A stretch of DNA of 64,000 nucleotides from Gracilariopsis chorda (GCA_003194525.1 NBIV01000080.1:186001-250000), one strand, 5' to 3'. Shown: positions 29,123 to 41,420, counted from the stretch's first letter. A program made the numbers and translations. The notes: generated from the sequence alone by a model not told the origin.

Positions 29123-30973
29123 ATGAGTCACCCAAAGCAACCCAAACCATGCATCATTCCCTCATCCCTTTCATCCATCCGCGCCGACTTGGTGTTAGAA
29201 CCAACCCGACCACCAGGTCCGCAACTGCGTCCCCGCTTCTACCGCCTCAACGTGCTCGCCGCCCATGATGACGTTCTCTACCTTGCTGCGTCCAACAACG
29301 AAATCACCCGCCTTAAGATTCATCGTTCCCGCGGAATCGTACTTCAACAGTTGCCATCGTCTACAATCTCCCCACCCACTGTCATAAACAATGTGCGCGT
29401 CGCTCCTTTCAGCACGCACACCTCCTCTCATGTGCTGCTGCTCACCGGGGGCAACGAGAACCAAAGCGCGTCTGGAAGACTTGTACTCCTTCCGTTAACA
29501 TCTGCGGGAGACCCTTCTCCACCAGTTGCAAAGTCGTTTCGAACCCGAACGAACAGTGCCTGGGGTTTAGACGTTCACCCTTTCCTCCCGCGAATTGCAG
29601 TCAGTTCCAATTCGCAAGTTATCTTCATCTACACCTTTCGTCATCCGCAACCTGTTACAGCCTTGCAACATAATACACAACCCGCTGCTCATTCCGCTCA
29701 TAATGAAGCGCTTGCCAATCAACAGCAGCTTATCGTACCTCCCAATCAACCTCAGCAACCGGCTCAACCCAATGACCAACTGTCTGAGTCTGATGCCGGC
29801 GGTTCCACCGATTCCGAGCCATCCGACCTTGATGACCCCGACGATCAAGATGATCATCAGTATCATCTTGATGATTACTTTGAGCGTTATCAACCACACG
29901 CTGCTCGAGTTCATTTGAACAACATTCCATGCGTCAGCTTTCACAAACAAGGTCATCTACTCGCTTCTGCATCCATCGATTGTACATTTGCGGTGTATGA
30001 CATGACTACAAGCAACTTGGTATCTTCTTATCAGAGTGGAATCCCAGTTGCTCGCGACCGCTATCATACACACACAGAAGAACGTTGCTGGCAAACGCAC
30101 TGGGTATCCCCCTCTACAGTCCAGAACGTGGACGAGCATCACAAAGTATGGTCTCTGCACTCTTGGCAAAGTTCTTCAGCCAGAACGTGGGCCGCGCCAC
30201 CCAATTTTGTCTGCGAACTTGGTCCTATTTCGCCTCTGTTAACACGTTACGGAAACGCCGTTCGACGCGCACAAACAAAAGTATTCTATGATGATCGACA
30301 GCTCTTAGAACCCACACACGGCAGTCCCCATTCTGAATCGCAGAATCTCCGCTCGCCAGATAGTGGACCTGTCTTTGATATCAATGCCGTGTTTGACGAG
30401 CCCACGGCTTCTCAACATGAAGTTTCGATAGAATTTGAAAACAAACAACCTTTCGCCTTGAAAACGTCGATAACAGAAGACACCCCCGACCTTCTTTCTG
30501 AGGGGGAACTCATGCTCGTATGCTTTGAAAAATCAATAGAACTACATCACATTCTCCCTCCTTCCGATCCGTCACCGGATGCGAACGGCGTGTCCCAAGC
30601 TGCGCCTCAGAGGCGAAGGGCCCGAAAAATCGATAGGATACGACTGAACACGCGTACTTGCCGCCAGCTCATGGTCACCCAGATCATTGAAATCGCACCA
30701 CTCAGTTTGCTGGTCTGTATTGCGGTTAACACTGGCGTGCTGTTTGTACGCATTCTTCGCTCATGCACGCCTACCTCGCTAAGCGAGCCGTCTCTGTTCG
30801 TTGAACGCGTTATAAAAATCGACGCCATCTGTGGAACATGTGTTATAGAACGCCCTGGCAGCGTGCTTGCTGAGTTCTGCGCTGAACTTTGGGTATTCAC
30901 GGCGGACGGAAATTTGCAGTGTTGGGAGCTGAGTCGGGATGAGTTTGCGTTGGACATATCTAAGCCAGTTTAA
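29123..30973 (+). CDS. WD40-like beta-propeller protein, 616 aa
   Basis: Single exon from the ATG at 29123. Residues about 40-185 contain WD-like blades (DDVLYLAASNNEITRLKIH, TNSAWGLDVHPFLPRIAVSS). A Gln/Asn/Asp-rich low-complexity insert follows (about residues 195-250). Then comes the best blade, NNIPCVSFHKQGHLLASASI followed by DCTFAVYDM. The C-terminal third has further strands (LMLVCFEKSIELHHI, LWVFTADGNLQCWELSRDE). The alternation of a strongly conserved VSFH..G..LAS blade and a long acidic insert recalls the fungal Crt10-type propeller, but the match is too weak to name it. It is probably a scaffold protein. Confidence 0.7.
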   Translation: MSHPKQPKPCIIPSSLSSIRADLVLEPTRPPGPQLRPRFYRLNVLAAHDDVLYLAASNNEITRLKIHRSRGIVLQQLPSSTISPPTVINNVRVAPFSTHTSSHVLLLTGGNENQSASGRLVLLPLTSAGDPSPPVAKSFRTRTNSAWGLDVHPFLPRIAVSSNSQVIFIYTFRHPQPVTALQHNTQPAAHSAHNEALANQQQLIVPPNQPQQPAQPNDQLSESDAGGSTDSEPSDLDDPDDQDDHQYHLDDYFERYQPHAARVHLNNIPCVSFHKQGHLLASASIDCTFAVYDMTTSNLVSSYQSGIPVARDRYHTHTEERCWQTHWVSPSTVQNVDEHHKVWSLHSWQSSSARTWAAPPNFVCELGPISPLLTRYGNAVRRAQTKVFYDDRQLLEPTHGSPHSESQNLRSPDSGPVFDINAVFDEPTASQHEVSIEFENKQPFALKTSITEDTPDLLSEGELMLVCFEKSIELHHILPPSDPSPDANGVSQAAPQRRRARKIDRIRLNTRTCRQLMVTQIIEIAPLSLLVCIAVNTGVLFVRILRSCTPTSLSEPSLFVERVIKIDAICGTCVIERPGSVLAEFCAELWVFTADGNLQCWELSRDEFALDISKPV

Positions 30974-31552
30974 CTTTGTAATCTCTAAATATTCATAGCG
31001 ATAGCAACAATTGCTTGTACTACACAGTCACTACAAAAACCCTGAAACTTCTTGCTTGCCTATATTATAGGACATGAGAAACACCCTAGAAACGTCGTCG
31101 ATCGCTCATTTCGTTTATTCCTTCAGACTTCCTTTTCTCATTGCAAATCAGTCACAAAGTGGCGGTCTACCTGCTGCCCGTCGCCGAAATATACTCTTGA
31201 GAAATGTCAGAAGCGGAGTGAAGTGGTTAACCTTTCACACCCTGTTGTGCAGGTGAAAGATTTCAGAGGGCCTAATCTCAGTGGAAAAGCTGAAAACCCA
31301 ACGACAGGTTGGAACCATATGAGATAAGGTTTACCTTCCAGCTCGTCGAGATCAAATGAGATGCTCAGAATCGCTTTCAAAACGGCAGTTGCTTTCAACC
31401 ACAGTTGAAGTACTTTTTCCAAGGGCATCTAACAGTGATTCTGAGCTACAGTTGGTTCCGCAAGAAGGATATCTATATATCTTGGCGAGCTGCAAATGTA
31501 GGACAGTGCATACAAAAAAACCTTCAGAAGAAGGGTTTACAAATTATGGTAT
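30974..31552. other. Convergent intergenic region WD40-like gene/glutamine synthetase
   Basis: 579 bases with the 3' ends of both genes. No gene or repeat recognised. Confidence 0.5.
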
Positions 31553-32761
31553 CTATTCGGAAACTCCACACACGGTCTTCACTAGCATTTTAGTGACGAC
31601 ATACGGGTCGCAGTTGCCCGCAGGGCGCCGGTCTTCAAAGTATCCCTTTCCGTCTTTAACAACGTTAGATCCAATTCGAACCGACGCACCACGATCGGCA
31701 ACACCCCAACGGAACTCATCAATAGGTGCAGTTTCATGCTTTCCTGTGAGACGCTGATCATTTCCCTTTCCGTACTCTCTGATATGATCTTGAGCGTTCT
31801 TCTCCATGGGTACCATAGCGGGAAGAATAGCTTTCTCATATCCACCGTCTTCGCGCATAGCCTTAGTTGAGAAGTTGGTATGACATCCAGATCCATTCCA
31901 GTCTCCCTTGACAGGCTTGGGTTCGTAGTTAACAATAACACCAGCAATCTCAGCCACTCTCTCAAGAATGTATCGTGCCATCCACAACATGTCTCCCTCC
32001 TCAATACCTACGCAAGGCCCTACCTGGAATTCCCACTGCCCCGGGGCGACTTCCGCATTGATACCACCAACCTTGAGTCCAGCGTACAACTGGGCGCGCC
32101 AGGCGGCATCAGCGATTTCTCTTCCAAAAGCATTTTCACAGCCCACTCCACAGTAGTACGGTCCCTGGGGAGCTGGTTGACCCTCAGCCGGGAAGCCAAG
32201 AGGCTTGTTCGTCTTCGGATCGAACAAGAAGTACTCCTGTTCAAGACCGAACCAGGGCACAGAATCCTTGGCCTTGGACATGATTGTATCGCAATCAGCT
32301 CTGGTATTAGTTTCGATAGGGGTTCCATCCGGGGTGTAAGTGTCGCACATGACGAGGATATGATCACCTCCGCGGAAGGGATCCTTGTATATTGCGCGTG
32401 GTTTGAGGATGACCTCGGAATCATCACCGGGGGCCTGGCACGTGGATGAGCCGTCATAGTTCCATTCCGGAAGATCAGAGGGGCTGGAGAAGCCGGGGTT
32501 GACTGTACGACTCTTTGAACGTAACTTGAAGAAACCGTCCAACCAGACGTACTCAGCCATGATGACGGATGGAGGGAGGGGGAGGGAGAGGAGACCGCCC
32601 AACTCGGTATTGGACCCAAAGGCGGCATTCATGGATACGCGACGGGTGGCGGTGGTGGGAAGTGCAGCCCGACGCGCACATTGTGCTCTGTTGAGTGGGT
32701 TGTTACGAACGGCAAGGGCGATGCCGCCCGGTACGAAGGCAGTGGTATGGGTTGCAAACAT
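31553..32761 (-). CDS. GLN: Glutamine synthetase type II with a plastid-type leader
   Basis: Catalyses ATP-dependent condensation of glutamate and ammonia to glutamine, the entry point of nitrogen assimilation. Single exon, 402 aa from the ATG at 32761 ([13 protein letters not shown]). Residues 1 to about 45 are Ala/Arg/Ser/Thr-rich with almost no acidic residues. They contain TAFVPG, the phenylalanine motif of red-lineage plastid transit peptides, so import into the plastid is likely. The mature enzyme carries the eukaryotic GSII signatures: [38 protein letters not shown] (ATP and glutamate binding), [10 protein letters not shown] and DRGASVRIG, ending [18 protein letters not shown]. No catalytic position looks altered. 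The start is head-to-head with the 1431-aa gene. Confidence 0.96.
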   Translation of the reverse strand: MFATHTTAFVPGGIALAVRNNPLNRAQCARRAALPTTATRRVSMNAAFGSNTELGGLLSLPLPPSVIMAEYVWLDGFFKLRSKSRTVNPGFSSPSDLPEWNYDGSSTCQAPGDDSEVILKPRAIYKDPFRGGDHILVMCDTYTPDGTPIETNTRADCDTIMSKAKDSVPWFGLEQEYFLFDPKTNKPLGFPAEGQPAPQGPYYCGVGCENAFGREIADAAWRAQLYAGLKVGGINAEVAPGQWEFQVGPCVGIEEGDMLWMARYILERVAEIAGVIVNYEPKPVKGDWNGSGCHTNFSTKAMREDGGYEKAILPAMVPMEKNAQDHIREYGKGNDQRLTGKHETAPIDEFRWGVADRGASVRIGSNVVKDGKGYFEDRRPAGNCDPYVVTKMLVKTVCGVSE

Positions 32762-33534
32762 GATTAAGCCACGCAAGAAAGAGCAATAAACGTTGACACA
32801 GCGGCGACGGAAGTTGGATTAATAACTGGTGATGGGTGGGTGGGGTACAGCGGGAGTTGAAGACGATGCGAAAGGGCGATGAGAGATAGGGTGAGCGTTA
32901 CATGGCTGTAGACCAAATGAATGGCGCAGAGAGTAGGATTGCATTTGGCACATGCGCATGGTTTGAGAGAGTGCTTTCGATGGCTACGTGCGCACGGTGT
33001 AGATGGGCGCTAGTGAGCACGCGCGCGATCGGCTGACTGCGAGATGACGCGTGTCGAAAAGAAACTGCCATGCAGGATCTGCACGCGAGCTCGCGCATCA
33101 CGGTGCATCGAGATGTGCGGCTGTGGATCGCAGCTGCGGATTTGCGCTTCGTGTACCCTTTAACCCTTCGCGCGCCGCTTCCCGCCCGTCTTGACCCTGC
33201 CGTAGCCCTTGCGTGGCCCTGCGTTGTGCTTCGAGTATGTCACATGGCGTGAGTAGTTGCACCCATTAAACACACCGCCATGCAATTCCACTTGTTGCTC
33301 CACGTGTTGCCCCACCGCTCCTTTTTTTGGCGCCAAACCTAGCCGGCCAGCGAGTCAAGACTTCACGGATCAACGCATCAACGCAGGTCATACTGAACAG
33401 AAAGTTCAAGCCCACGCTGGGGGGCCGCTTGAACCAGTCGGTTGCTCCTATGTTGCGCCAAGTGCCAGTCTTATTCAGCCTCCACTTCACCCAGGCGACG
33501 TACACAACATCCAGCGCCTGTCTCGTCGGCCACC
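32762..33534. promoter_or_regulatory. Divergent promoter region of glutamine synthetase and the 1431-aa gene
   Basis: 773 bases between two divergent ATGs. The stretch includes several CGCG-rich patches (33000-33060) but no clear TATA box. Confidence 0.45.
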
Positions 33535-36500
33535 ATGTCTCATCCCCCGACAGGCTCCATTCACAACAATTCCCATCCTCCTTCACATGCTCTCAACGAT
33601 GCTCGAAACGAGCTTCTATCCATTTTTCGCGATCACGCACAGGGCACCCATATCCCCGATCATCCTTCTCAACCCCTCAAGCGCAGAAGAGTCGCGCAAA
33701 CCCTCATCAACCCAGCCATTCGATCCCATGTCTCCCGCCTCGTTTGCCTCTCAGCTCCGAACGGCGCTCAGCGTCTTTCCTTTCTCAAGCAGTGTGTCCA
33801 GCAACGCCGCTGCAGTGCTTCACAGTTATCATATCTCATCTTCGCTCTCGACGACGCAGAATTCATGCCTCCTTTATGCGTCATAGTATCTCTCCTCACC
33901 GCCGACTTCTTGCGAAGGGCCGATGTTCCCGAACAACTCATGCTTCAACGATTAGAGTACGAGATGAACTCCCCGGAGATTTGCCTATGTCGAGCCGATG
34001 CAAATGGCGTCAAGTCGTGGCTTGCGTATCTCACTCAAAACAAATACACCCAGTCTCATGATTCTCTGATACATGCACACGCTTCTGTCCTCTTCCCGAA
34101 CGTATCGCAAACGCTTGGAGCGATTTATCTGCGTCCTAGATTACTTCTGGCCGAAAAGACCATTTCCTTCTTGCAGCAACAGTTTCGACAGCATGATGAA
34201 CCCCGGGATCTACTGCTTGAATGGGCTAAACAGGCTGCCCTGCCAACTACTTACTCAACCGAAACGGAACAGCCCTGCGTAACAGTAAGTTCTAACCATT
34301 CCTTGTGAAATCTGCCTCCTTTTTCGACGTTTGTGGAGATCAAAGTTGCTAACTATTTGGAGCTTGCGTTTCATCGGTTTGCATTTCTGTTCCTTGCTCT
34401 AGAATTCGCTTTGGACACCAGAGCTTTCAGGTTTGGCTACAGGTCGTAGCGCAGCTGAATACTTAAAGGAAGGACAATTATACGAAACGGTCCTTCGAAA
34501 GTTATTCGCCGCGATAGATCCGAGAGATGCTTGTGACATTTACTTGCAGTGTCTGAATACTCTGCTGCAAGCAACATCGCGAAGTGCATCCAACACCTAT
34601 ATAACAGGCAGCTGGGCTCGTATTGTGATTCTAGGTCAACGCATCGCCGACAAGCAATCTTTCTCTGACATCGACGACGATCTGGTGAAGAAGACCGTTA
34701 GTTCAATCTCTGAATCTCTCGGAACACTCTGTCCAACTAGTGACCTGTACCTCACTACTGTGCTTATCTGTTTGAGCCGCCGCCTTTTGATACCATATGC
34801 CTCTTTCAATGAGGAGAAAGGACAGCTGAACAAGTTTCGCGATCACAGGGAATGGTTCCGCCAGTTCATTTCACGCCGTGGTAGGCACGTTGTGGAAGCC
34901 CTCATTCAACCGCTTTCTCAACTCTTGTCGCTGGAACCACTCGAATTGCTGAGACTCAATCACCGTGTGTTCTCAGTGCGCAGAGACTTAGCGCGCATCG
35001 TGTCCGATTATCTGATAAAGGCCAGAACTAGAATTTCCGATTTGGATCCTGCGTCAAGAAATTTCTTGTCGGAAGAGGAGGCAACGAGTGCAAATGTGAC
35101 CGACGAAGACCTTAAGGATTTGCCCAAGCTGGTTAGTTCCTCCGCTCGTTTCATCATCGACTTTGCGTCCACAAAACAACTTCCAGGGGCTCTGTTGCGG
35201 CAGATTAACTTTCACCGTTACCATTTTCAGAAATCCACAAAAGTGGCTTTGTTAAGTCCCATGTTGACTGAGTATGTTGCGAAGTCAGGCGAATCTCATT
35301 TCATTCCATGGCAAAACAGCTTTGAAGTACACCAGATAAAGCTCATCAAGGAATTGGCGTTTAAACGGAAAGATAAAGCTGTCTCTGTTTCCGAAGCAAA
35401 TGAAGCTATAAAAGCGATTCAGGATGCGAGAAACGCCAGGAGACGTGCGGAAGAGAGAGAGGAAATCAAGACTGATGCTCATAACATAGGCACTGACAGT
35501 CGCTTTGAGGATGCCATTGATGCGGTCTTGGGAATGCCGCTGAAGCAAATCCAAATGGAGAAGAATGCCAGTCGAAGAGAAAAATCAACGCAGTCCCCGC
35601 TTCAGGTCTTGAAACACAAAGTGACAAAAGCTCTATCTGAATCAAGTCATGCGGACCGCGTTAACCTTGCTAGTCAGATGCTTCACGGATTTTGTTCAGC
35701 ACTGTCATCACGAACACCACACGATACGCAGATACCGAGTAAGACTGAGCCATCTCAAATCCCTTATATCCTTAAAGCCTATGAGAAGTGGTGGTCTTCT
35801 ACCGGGTTTGTGCTACGCTACGTCATTGTTGAGGTTCTGGGCGATCCTAGCATTCAAAGGCTTCAAAGACTATTTCAGTATCAGCTATTTGCAATCATCT
35901 GCGGCAGATCAGGTTACGTTCGCCCACCTATGGTCGGCGCAATGGCTTCACTAGTTGTCGTTATTCTAACACTCCACGCTGACCCCTCATTAGCTGATCT
36001 ATGCTTTACGTTTACTAACTCACCAACAAAAATGCGTCATGTCATGAACGTGATAATAGAATGCCTTCCGTTCAACAGCGGATGCCGCGTGCGAAACTCG
36101 ATCAAGTTCATTCTGCACTGTGTGCTTCTACTACACTCAGCCGGAGAAACTGTATCTGAAGCAATCCTCAAGTCTAACCCTGAGGCGGATAGTAGAGATA
36201 GCCAAGGAAGTTTTCGGAACCTGCAATCGATATTTAAGGCGAGGTTACGTTCTTTGCTAGACTTCTTGAGATGGACGCTTTGTAATCCATGGCGTCTTAT
36301 GGAAGAAAGAATTGATATGAAGTCGGGAATCTCCCTGAATGCGCGCGCACACGCATCTACCGTTATTCTCAATCAAATAGCAACAGTCCTTTTGCTTCTC
36401 GAACATCAAGAAAAAGGTCTTCTGAACATCAAACGATTCCTAAACATTGAGCTTCGCTGTGGCTGGGGTCACGAAGAAGAAGTGCATACATTCTTGGAAA

Positions 36501-37948
36501 ATCTGGAGTGCTCTGGGACGAGCCATAGAACAATACTGAACGATGTACTTCACTTTCTCGCGACAGACGAGAATGTTCTGGCGATGCCTCATGAATGGAT
36601 TCAGAATGCCATCGTGCGATTCGCTAGAGATAGAGCGTGGTGCCAACGGCATATGAACGGCACTTCGTCTCGTGTTGCACCAGTCGTTGAACAGCTAGGT
36701 GAAGAATTTGGCACCTGTAACATTCAAAGAGGAAGGAAACTCTTTGATTTCCTGATACTTACAGACCAATGCCTCTTTCACGGACTTTCAACACCTGATG
36801 CAATGCGATGTATTATGCGCGAGCTGAACCCCAAGTTTTGGCCCTTTCCTCGGAGATATGTGAGATTCATAGTTCGAAAACTTGGGGCGAAGTGCATGAA
36901 ACCTCTGACTTTGAACTACGGACCAATTCATACCCAACTGCTTGCTTCGAACATAGCTGCTGAATATCTGGATGATAACCGTCATGGGGTGCTTGATGGC
37001 TTATCGATGGATATAAAGGAGACATTGAATAGAAGCTTAGTGAGCGAAGTTAATGACGTAGCCGAAGTGCTTCAGATCCTTGAACATGAGTATGAGGAAA
37101 ACTCTGATATCATAGAAGGATCAAAGCGTAATCTCTTCGCCTCGCTGGTGGAAACTCATTCTTGTTGCATCGGGAGCACCCTAATCCTCTGCCTCTGCAA
37201 AGATGAAGCGGTAAACAAAAGACACGTTCGTAAGCAGCGCCTTAAGCATCACACTGCTCTGTTATGCAGTACAGTTTCGCCTCTCATTGCATGTGAAGTC
37301 ATAGATTCTGCATTGAGTACTGCGGCCGTCGTTCCGTTTTGCAGTCCATTCTCTACGAGAAGAAGTCATAAACTCAAACTGCACCAGACGACGGAGTGGA
37401 TGAAAGTTCTGCTATCTGATAGAATGGGGCTTACAGATTCGCCGGACAGTGTGTCAGCGTACATAGGCGTGGAGTATGAACATAAGTCTAAGGATGGTGA
37501 TTTGATCATACGAACTCTTGGGCAGTGGCTCGGAAGGATAGGCACTGAGTATCATGGAAGTAACAGCCTCCCTATCGCAGTATGCATGGGTCGCATCCTC
37601 GGTACGTTTCGCTTTGTCCACGAAGAAATATTAACGCGTGCGGTGAAGAGAGTTGGAAGGAACAAGACAAGAGCTCTTGTCGCAAACGCTTTGCGGACGT
37701 ACGTAAGTCTCCTACCCCAATCGGGGCATTTGGATGAGAGGTTGCCGACCGAGTGCACGGAAAGGCTAGTAGAATCACGGCTTCAAGTACAACAAGATTT
37801 GTTACATTCGGTTGTACAAATTATGCAAGCATTACGAGCAATAGATCAAAAGGGGTTTGAAGATCTCCTGGCCAACATGCTCCACCGTTTTGAAGACATA
37901 CAGGATGAGATAAACTCCTTCTTTCAATTACGAAAGATCGTGTGTTAA
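33535..37948 (+). CDS. 1431-aa helical (HEAT/ARM-like) protein, possibly a large Mediator-type subunit
   Basis: Exon 1 is 33535-34284 and exon 2 is 34403-37948. The 118-bp intron (GTAAGT to CTCTAG) is phase 0. The start ATG has a good context (CACCATG) and is followed by an Asn/His/Pro/Ser-rich leader and a basic patch (KRRRVAQTL). The remainder is almost entirely predicted alpha helix with no catalytic motif and no membrane segment. Examples are AEKTISFLQQQFRQHDEPRD, WWSSTGFVLRYVIVEVLGDP and LVVVILTLHADPSLADLCFT. Size, solenoid character and the basic disordered start recall large Mediator subunits such as MED12, but I see no diagnostic motif, so no symbol is given. THO/TREX or nucleoporin-like scaffolds are alternatives. 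Confidence 0.8.
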
Positions 37949-38398
37949 TGCCGTCATCGGAGAGTTTCCGATTTGATGAATGTATCAATCTGGGATACCC
38001 ACTGCTGTTACGCTCAAGGTACACCCCTTCCCTTTCCACTCACTCTGATTCCAGTATTGCAATACATCAGGTATTCACAAGGTAGTGCTAGACAGGTACG
38101 TGGCAATAATGGTGTTAAACAGCTTTTCCTTATCGTAGGTGCCCTTTCAGATATTGTGTACTGGGTTGAACCATAGGTATGCTCATCCGACCTGCATAAT
38201 GAAGAAAGGCTAGAGTCATGGGAGCGGATAAGATCCGCTGTGCTACATGGCGGCAAGCTTGCTGTATGCTCCCCGGCTGTGTATTGCATCAGATCCTAAC
38301 ACTTCTATGCGTCCTGTTCGATCTTGGTGCCAAGTCAAGGCGTTGCCGAGAGTCGAGGCAACAGACACACAGCATACATTCATTTGGAGTTACTCCTT
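37949..38398. other. Convergent intergenic region, no gene seen
   Basis: 450 bases holding the 3' ends of the 1431-aa gene and of ALG10. Nothing else is recognisable. Confidence 0.5.
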
Positions 38399-39841
38399 TC
38401 AAAACATGAAGCGGCCCGGTGATAGATCACGTGGCATGTGGTTATCCACCTGTCTCTGAAAGGGAAGCTCAGCAAACACATACACAAACGATATGTTCAA
38501 CACTACTAAACCTAAGGATATAATCCATAACACACGCTTGCTCAGCTTCGTCTTCAACCTTGCGCAACGTCGTATGCTGAACAGTATGCTTGGCACAGTG
38601 AAGTATCTTGGCTCTAGTAAAGCCGATGATACCAGTGTTACGTACGAACAACCGAGCAAAGCCAAGTCTGATAATAAGAGAGAGTCCCACTCGCACCGAT
38701 TGTCTTCTGATTCTTCAGGAGTTCCGTCAGGCATAATACGCTCAAGGAAGGGATTCATCAAAAACCATCCATACACTGGGACAAGGCACAGTCTGTGCCA
38801 GGGGGAGCGAAGCAACCAACGGCGATAAACGTAAAAAGTGAAATGACGATTATCAGCAAGAATGAAGGGGTGAGCATGTTCTCCAGTCGCCAACACCATG
38901 GCGGTGAGTACAGCACATACACACCAGTACGTCGTTATTAACTTGAATGTGCAAACTAGTTGCCGAATTGTCTTCAGCAAATCACGAAAAGCAGAAAGCT
39001 GGATCAATCCAAAGGCGCTCCCGTGAAAAGCCAAGAAGTACGCAAACATTGCTTGATGAAGGGCAACTTCGTGATGCGATTTATCACCAATTGCAACGCC
39101 CCCGTTGGTCACAATGAACAGTACATATCCAACCCCAGCAAATATGTGCCAAGGATTTGCCTTCATCATTTTTCTGAAGTAGAGCAAAGCGTTGTGCGGC
39201 CTTAATGTATTTGGAAGGGGTTCCTTGTTTAGAAAGGTATCAAACACAATGTACGCATGCCACACCATGTTAGTTTGCCTGGATAAACTAGCCATTACCC
39301 CCAAGAATGCAGATGCAAAAGAATTGCTCTTCAGTATCACTGTCCACAAGAGTACGATCCAAAAAAGTGAAGTTGTGTCCGTGTAGTATAAGTTGGCATA
39401 AAACACGTTTACAGGGTGCAGCCAAATCACGAAAGCTAGAAGAGCAACGGTATGCTGATCTATTGGATCATTAACTTTCCCCTCACGTGAGCTTTCGTCT
39501 CGATATTGTTGATAGAGCGTACACAATAGGTTCCGTATTAGAATTAGGGTAAGGAAAGACATAACTGCAGAAGTCGAACGGAGCCACTGCGTCCCGCAAA
39601 ACGTAGTATTCTGTGTGAATAGTGTCAGTAGGAAATTGGGAAGATAAAGGCCAGGCGGCGTTGTTATGGACGGATCGTAGAAAGGAATTCTCTTCTGAGA
39701 CATCGCGTTGCAAAACTCTTTTGCCTGTGGTACATGAAACAGTTCGTCCATGTACGGCTCAGGTTGCCGAATATAAAACCATACGTGACAAACAAGCAAA
39801 AGAGCTGCGGCCGATGGGAGAATTAGAGAAGATGGTGGCAT
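38399..39841 (-). CDS. ALG10: ALG10-type dolichol-phosphate-glucose alpha-1,2-glucosyltransferase
   Basis: ALG10 adds the last glucose to the lipid-linked Glc2Man9GlcNAc2 oligosaccharide in the ER membrane, completing the N-glycan donor. Single exon, 480 aa from the ATG at 39841. Family motifs are clear: EPYMDELFHVPQAKEFC at residues about 28-45 (the luminal catalytic loop of this GT-C family), DPSITTPPGLYLPNF at about 56-70 and HPFILADNRHFTFYVYRRW at about 325-345. About 10-12 hydrophobic segments are spread over the whole length, as in yeast and human ALG10 (about 470-525 aa). The start is divergent from the mL53 gene. Nothing is missing or broken. Confidence 0.94.
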   Translation of the reverse strand: MPPSSLILPSAAALLLVCHVWFYIRQPEPYMDELFHVPQAKEFCNAMSQKRIPFYDPSITTPPGLYLPNFLLTLFTQNTTFCGTQWLRSTSAVMSFLTLILIRNLLCTLYQQYRDESSREGKVNDPIDQHTVALLAFVIWLHPVNVFYANLYYTDTTSLFWIVLLWTVILKSNSFASAFLGVMASLSRQTNMVWHAYIVFDTFLNKEPLPNTLRPHNALLYFRKMMKANPWHIFAGVGYVLFIVTNGGVAIGDKSHHEVALHQAMFAYFLAFHGSAFGLIQLSAFRDLLKTIRQLVCTFKLITTYWCVCAVLTAMVLATGEHAHPFILADNRHFTFYVYRRWLLRSPWHRLCLVPVYGWFLMNPFLERIMPDGTPEESEDNRCEWDSLLLSDLALLGCSYVTLVSSALLEPRYFTVPSILFSIRRCARLKTKLSKRVLWIISLGLVVLNISFVYVFAELPFQRQVDNHMPRDLSPGRFMF

Positions 39842-40345
39842 ATTTCAAGAGAAATGAGATGCACAATCTCGTATCACAGCACATTGATCAGCCTTGTTTT
39901 CCAAAGCTGAAACCGTGAGGTATCATGTTCTGTGGATCCTGAGAGTATGCGCAATTCTTCTTGCATGAAAAAATCGAACCAGCCAACTTGTTGCAATCAC
40001 TCTCGGAAGGAAGGTGACGGATCATGCAAGATTGTTCAACAGATTCGGAGAATAGCATTCTAGCGTCGCCAACGTTTTTCATGGGCGCAATTTGGGACTC
40101 GCAAGGACAAAAACCAGCAACATTTGTTTTTTGTATATTTTTGTTTTGTTCGTGCTTTCGCGTATGCATGGTATCCTTCGAATGATATCCACGGGCATCA
40201 TCGCTCTCCAAACTTTTTTGTAATGCCATAAGAGCAACGAAGAGGTACAACGATACTTAGCTTTAGGCGTTGCTGTTGCCGCCGCTGTCGTCTTCCGTTC
40301 GTTTGTCACAAGAGCACACATTTCTCTTGCATCTCGCCACCCGTG
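39842..40345. promoter_or_regulatory. Divergent promoter region ALG10/mL53
   Basis: 504 bases between divergent starts. A minus-strand open frame (39888-40250) shows no domain. Confidence 0.4.
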
Positions 40346-40901
40346 ATGGGACAGCTAGTCCGCTCAGTTGCTGCGAGCAGGCAGGCGAAGGAGCTCTTCA
40401 AAGCTTTGCAGAAGGTGAATGTGACCGTAAACCCTTTTGATCACAGAGCCACAACTGCAAGGTATGACATTACTAGTGTTCCGCGAAGTGACGATGGGAC
40501 TGAGAAATGAGTAGAACCTGACTTTATCTATCCAACTATATTATTCATAGAGAATTTCTTCGCCGAGTACGTACACCACCTGTGAAGAAGGCGAATCCGA
40601 AGCTGAAAACAGAGCTCATCTTATCAGAGGAATACGGCAATGCAAATATTGAGCTTCTGTACGGTACGTTACCTGTTTGAGCGTGCCTCGTGGAAGAGCG
40701 CATTGAACTAACGCGAAGGTACATTATTTATCCGGTTATCGTATAGCTGATGGTCACAAACAAAGAATCCATACCAGTGGCATGAAAATTGTGGATATAA
40801 TTGATGAGGTTGAACGTTTCGCCAGATGGAAAGGAGATGGTGCGCAAAATCCATTCGGAAAGTTAAGGGAGGCAAGGGCAAAAGAGCTGGGATTGAGTTA
40901 A
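40346..40901 (+). CDS. MRPL53: Mitochondrial large-subunit ribosomal protein mL53, three exons
   Basis: Exons are 40346-40461, 40551-40663 and 40747-40901. The introns (89 and 83 bp) start GTATGA and GTACGT and end CATAG and GTATAG. The joined frame has 127 codons plus stop and closes exactly. The protein follows the mL53 pattern. An N-terminal helix is followed by KVNVTVNPFDHRATTAREFL (compare VRVQFCPFEKNVESTRTFL in animals). Next comes a short NIELLYADGHKQRIHTSGMK segment (compare VDVLFGDGHRLIM) and a final helix (IVDIIDEVERFARW). It would be a thioredoxin-like-fold ribosomal protein of the mitochondrial 39S/50S subunit. A distinct presequence is not obvious. Short exons make this gene easy to miss. 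Confidence 0.8.
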
Positions 40902-41420
40902 CTACTAAACTTCGTGGATATAGCGCAAGTAGGTTTAAGAAGGAAGTTAGGTCCCTCAAAGAAAGCTTCACTTACTTCGAGGCATCCGCACAAAACTCTC
41001 AAGTTACCTGCGGATGCAATAAGTTAATCGATCCAGAGTCCCGTTGCCTTTCTATACGAGGGACTTATATTCTTCACGTGTTACCAAACCTGCAGACTGA
41101 TTTCAGCACCTGAAGCAGTATTTCGTGAGCACTTACTCTCTGCAAGTTCTTACTGATCATATATAGTTGCTTGATCCGGATTTTCAACCCCAGTGACCTT
41201 TGAAATCAGTAATCCTTTGACTTACGTTCCAAAAGATTAACCTATACTACAAAACACTCCTGCCATTCGCCTATCAAAGCAACAAGCACTTTTCTTTAGG
41301 GATCAAGTCCGGATAAAACGCTTTGTTTCTTTACAGTAAACAGGTATACTTCACCAAGTCACTGCCAACCATGACTGAGACTCCTTTCTAGCAGCAAGTC
41401 GACGCAGTTCAGAGGCGCAT
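40902..41420. other. Convergent intergenic region, no gene seen
   Basis: 519 bases with the 3' ends of the mL53 gene and the C2 protein gene. Nothing recognised. Confidence 0.5.
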
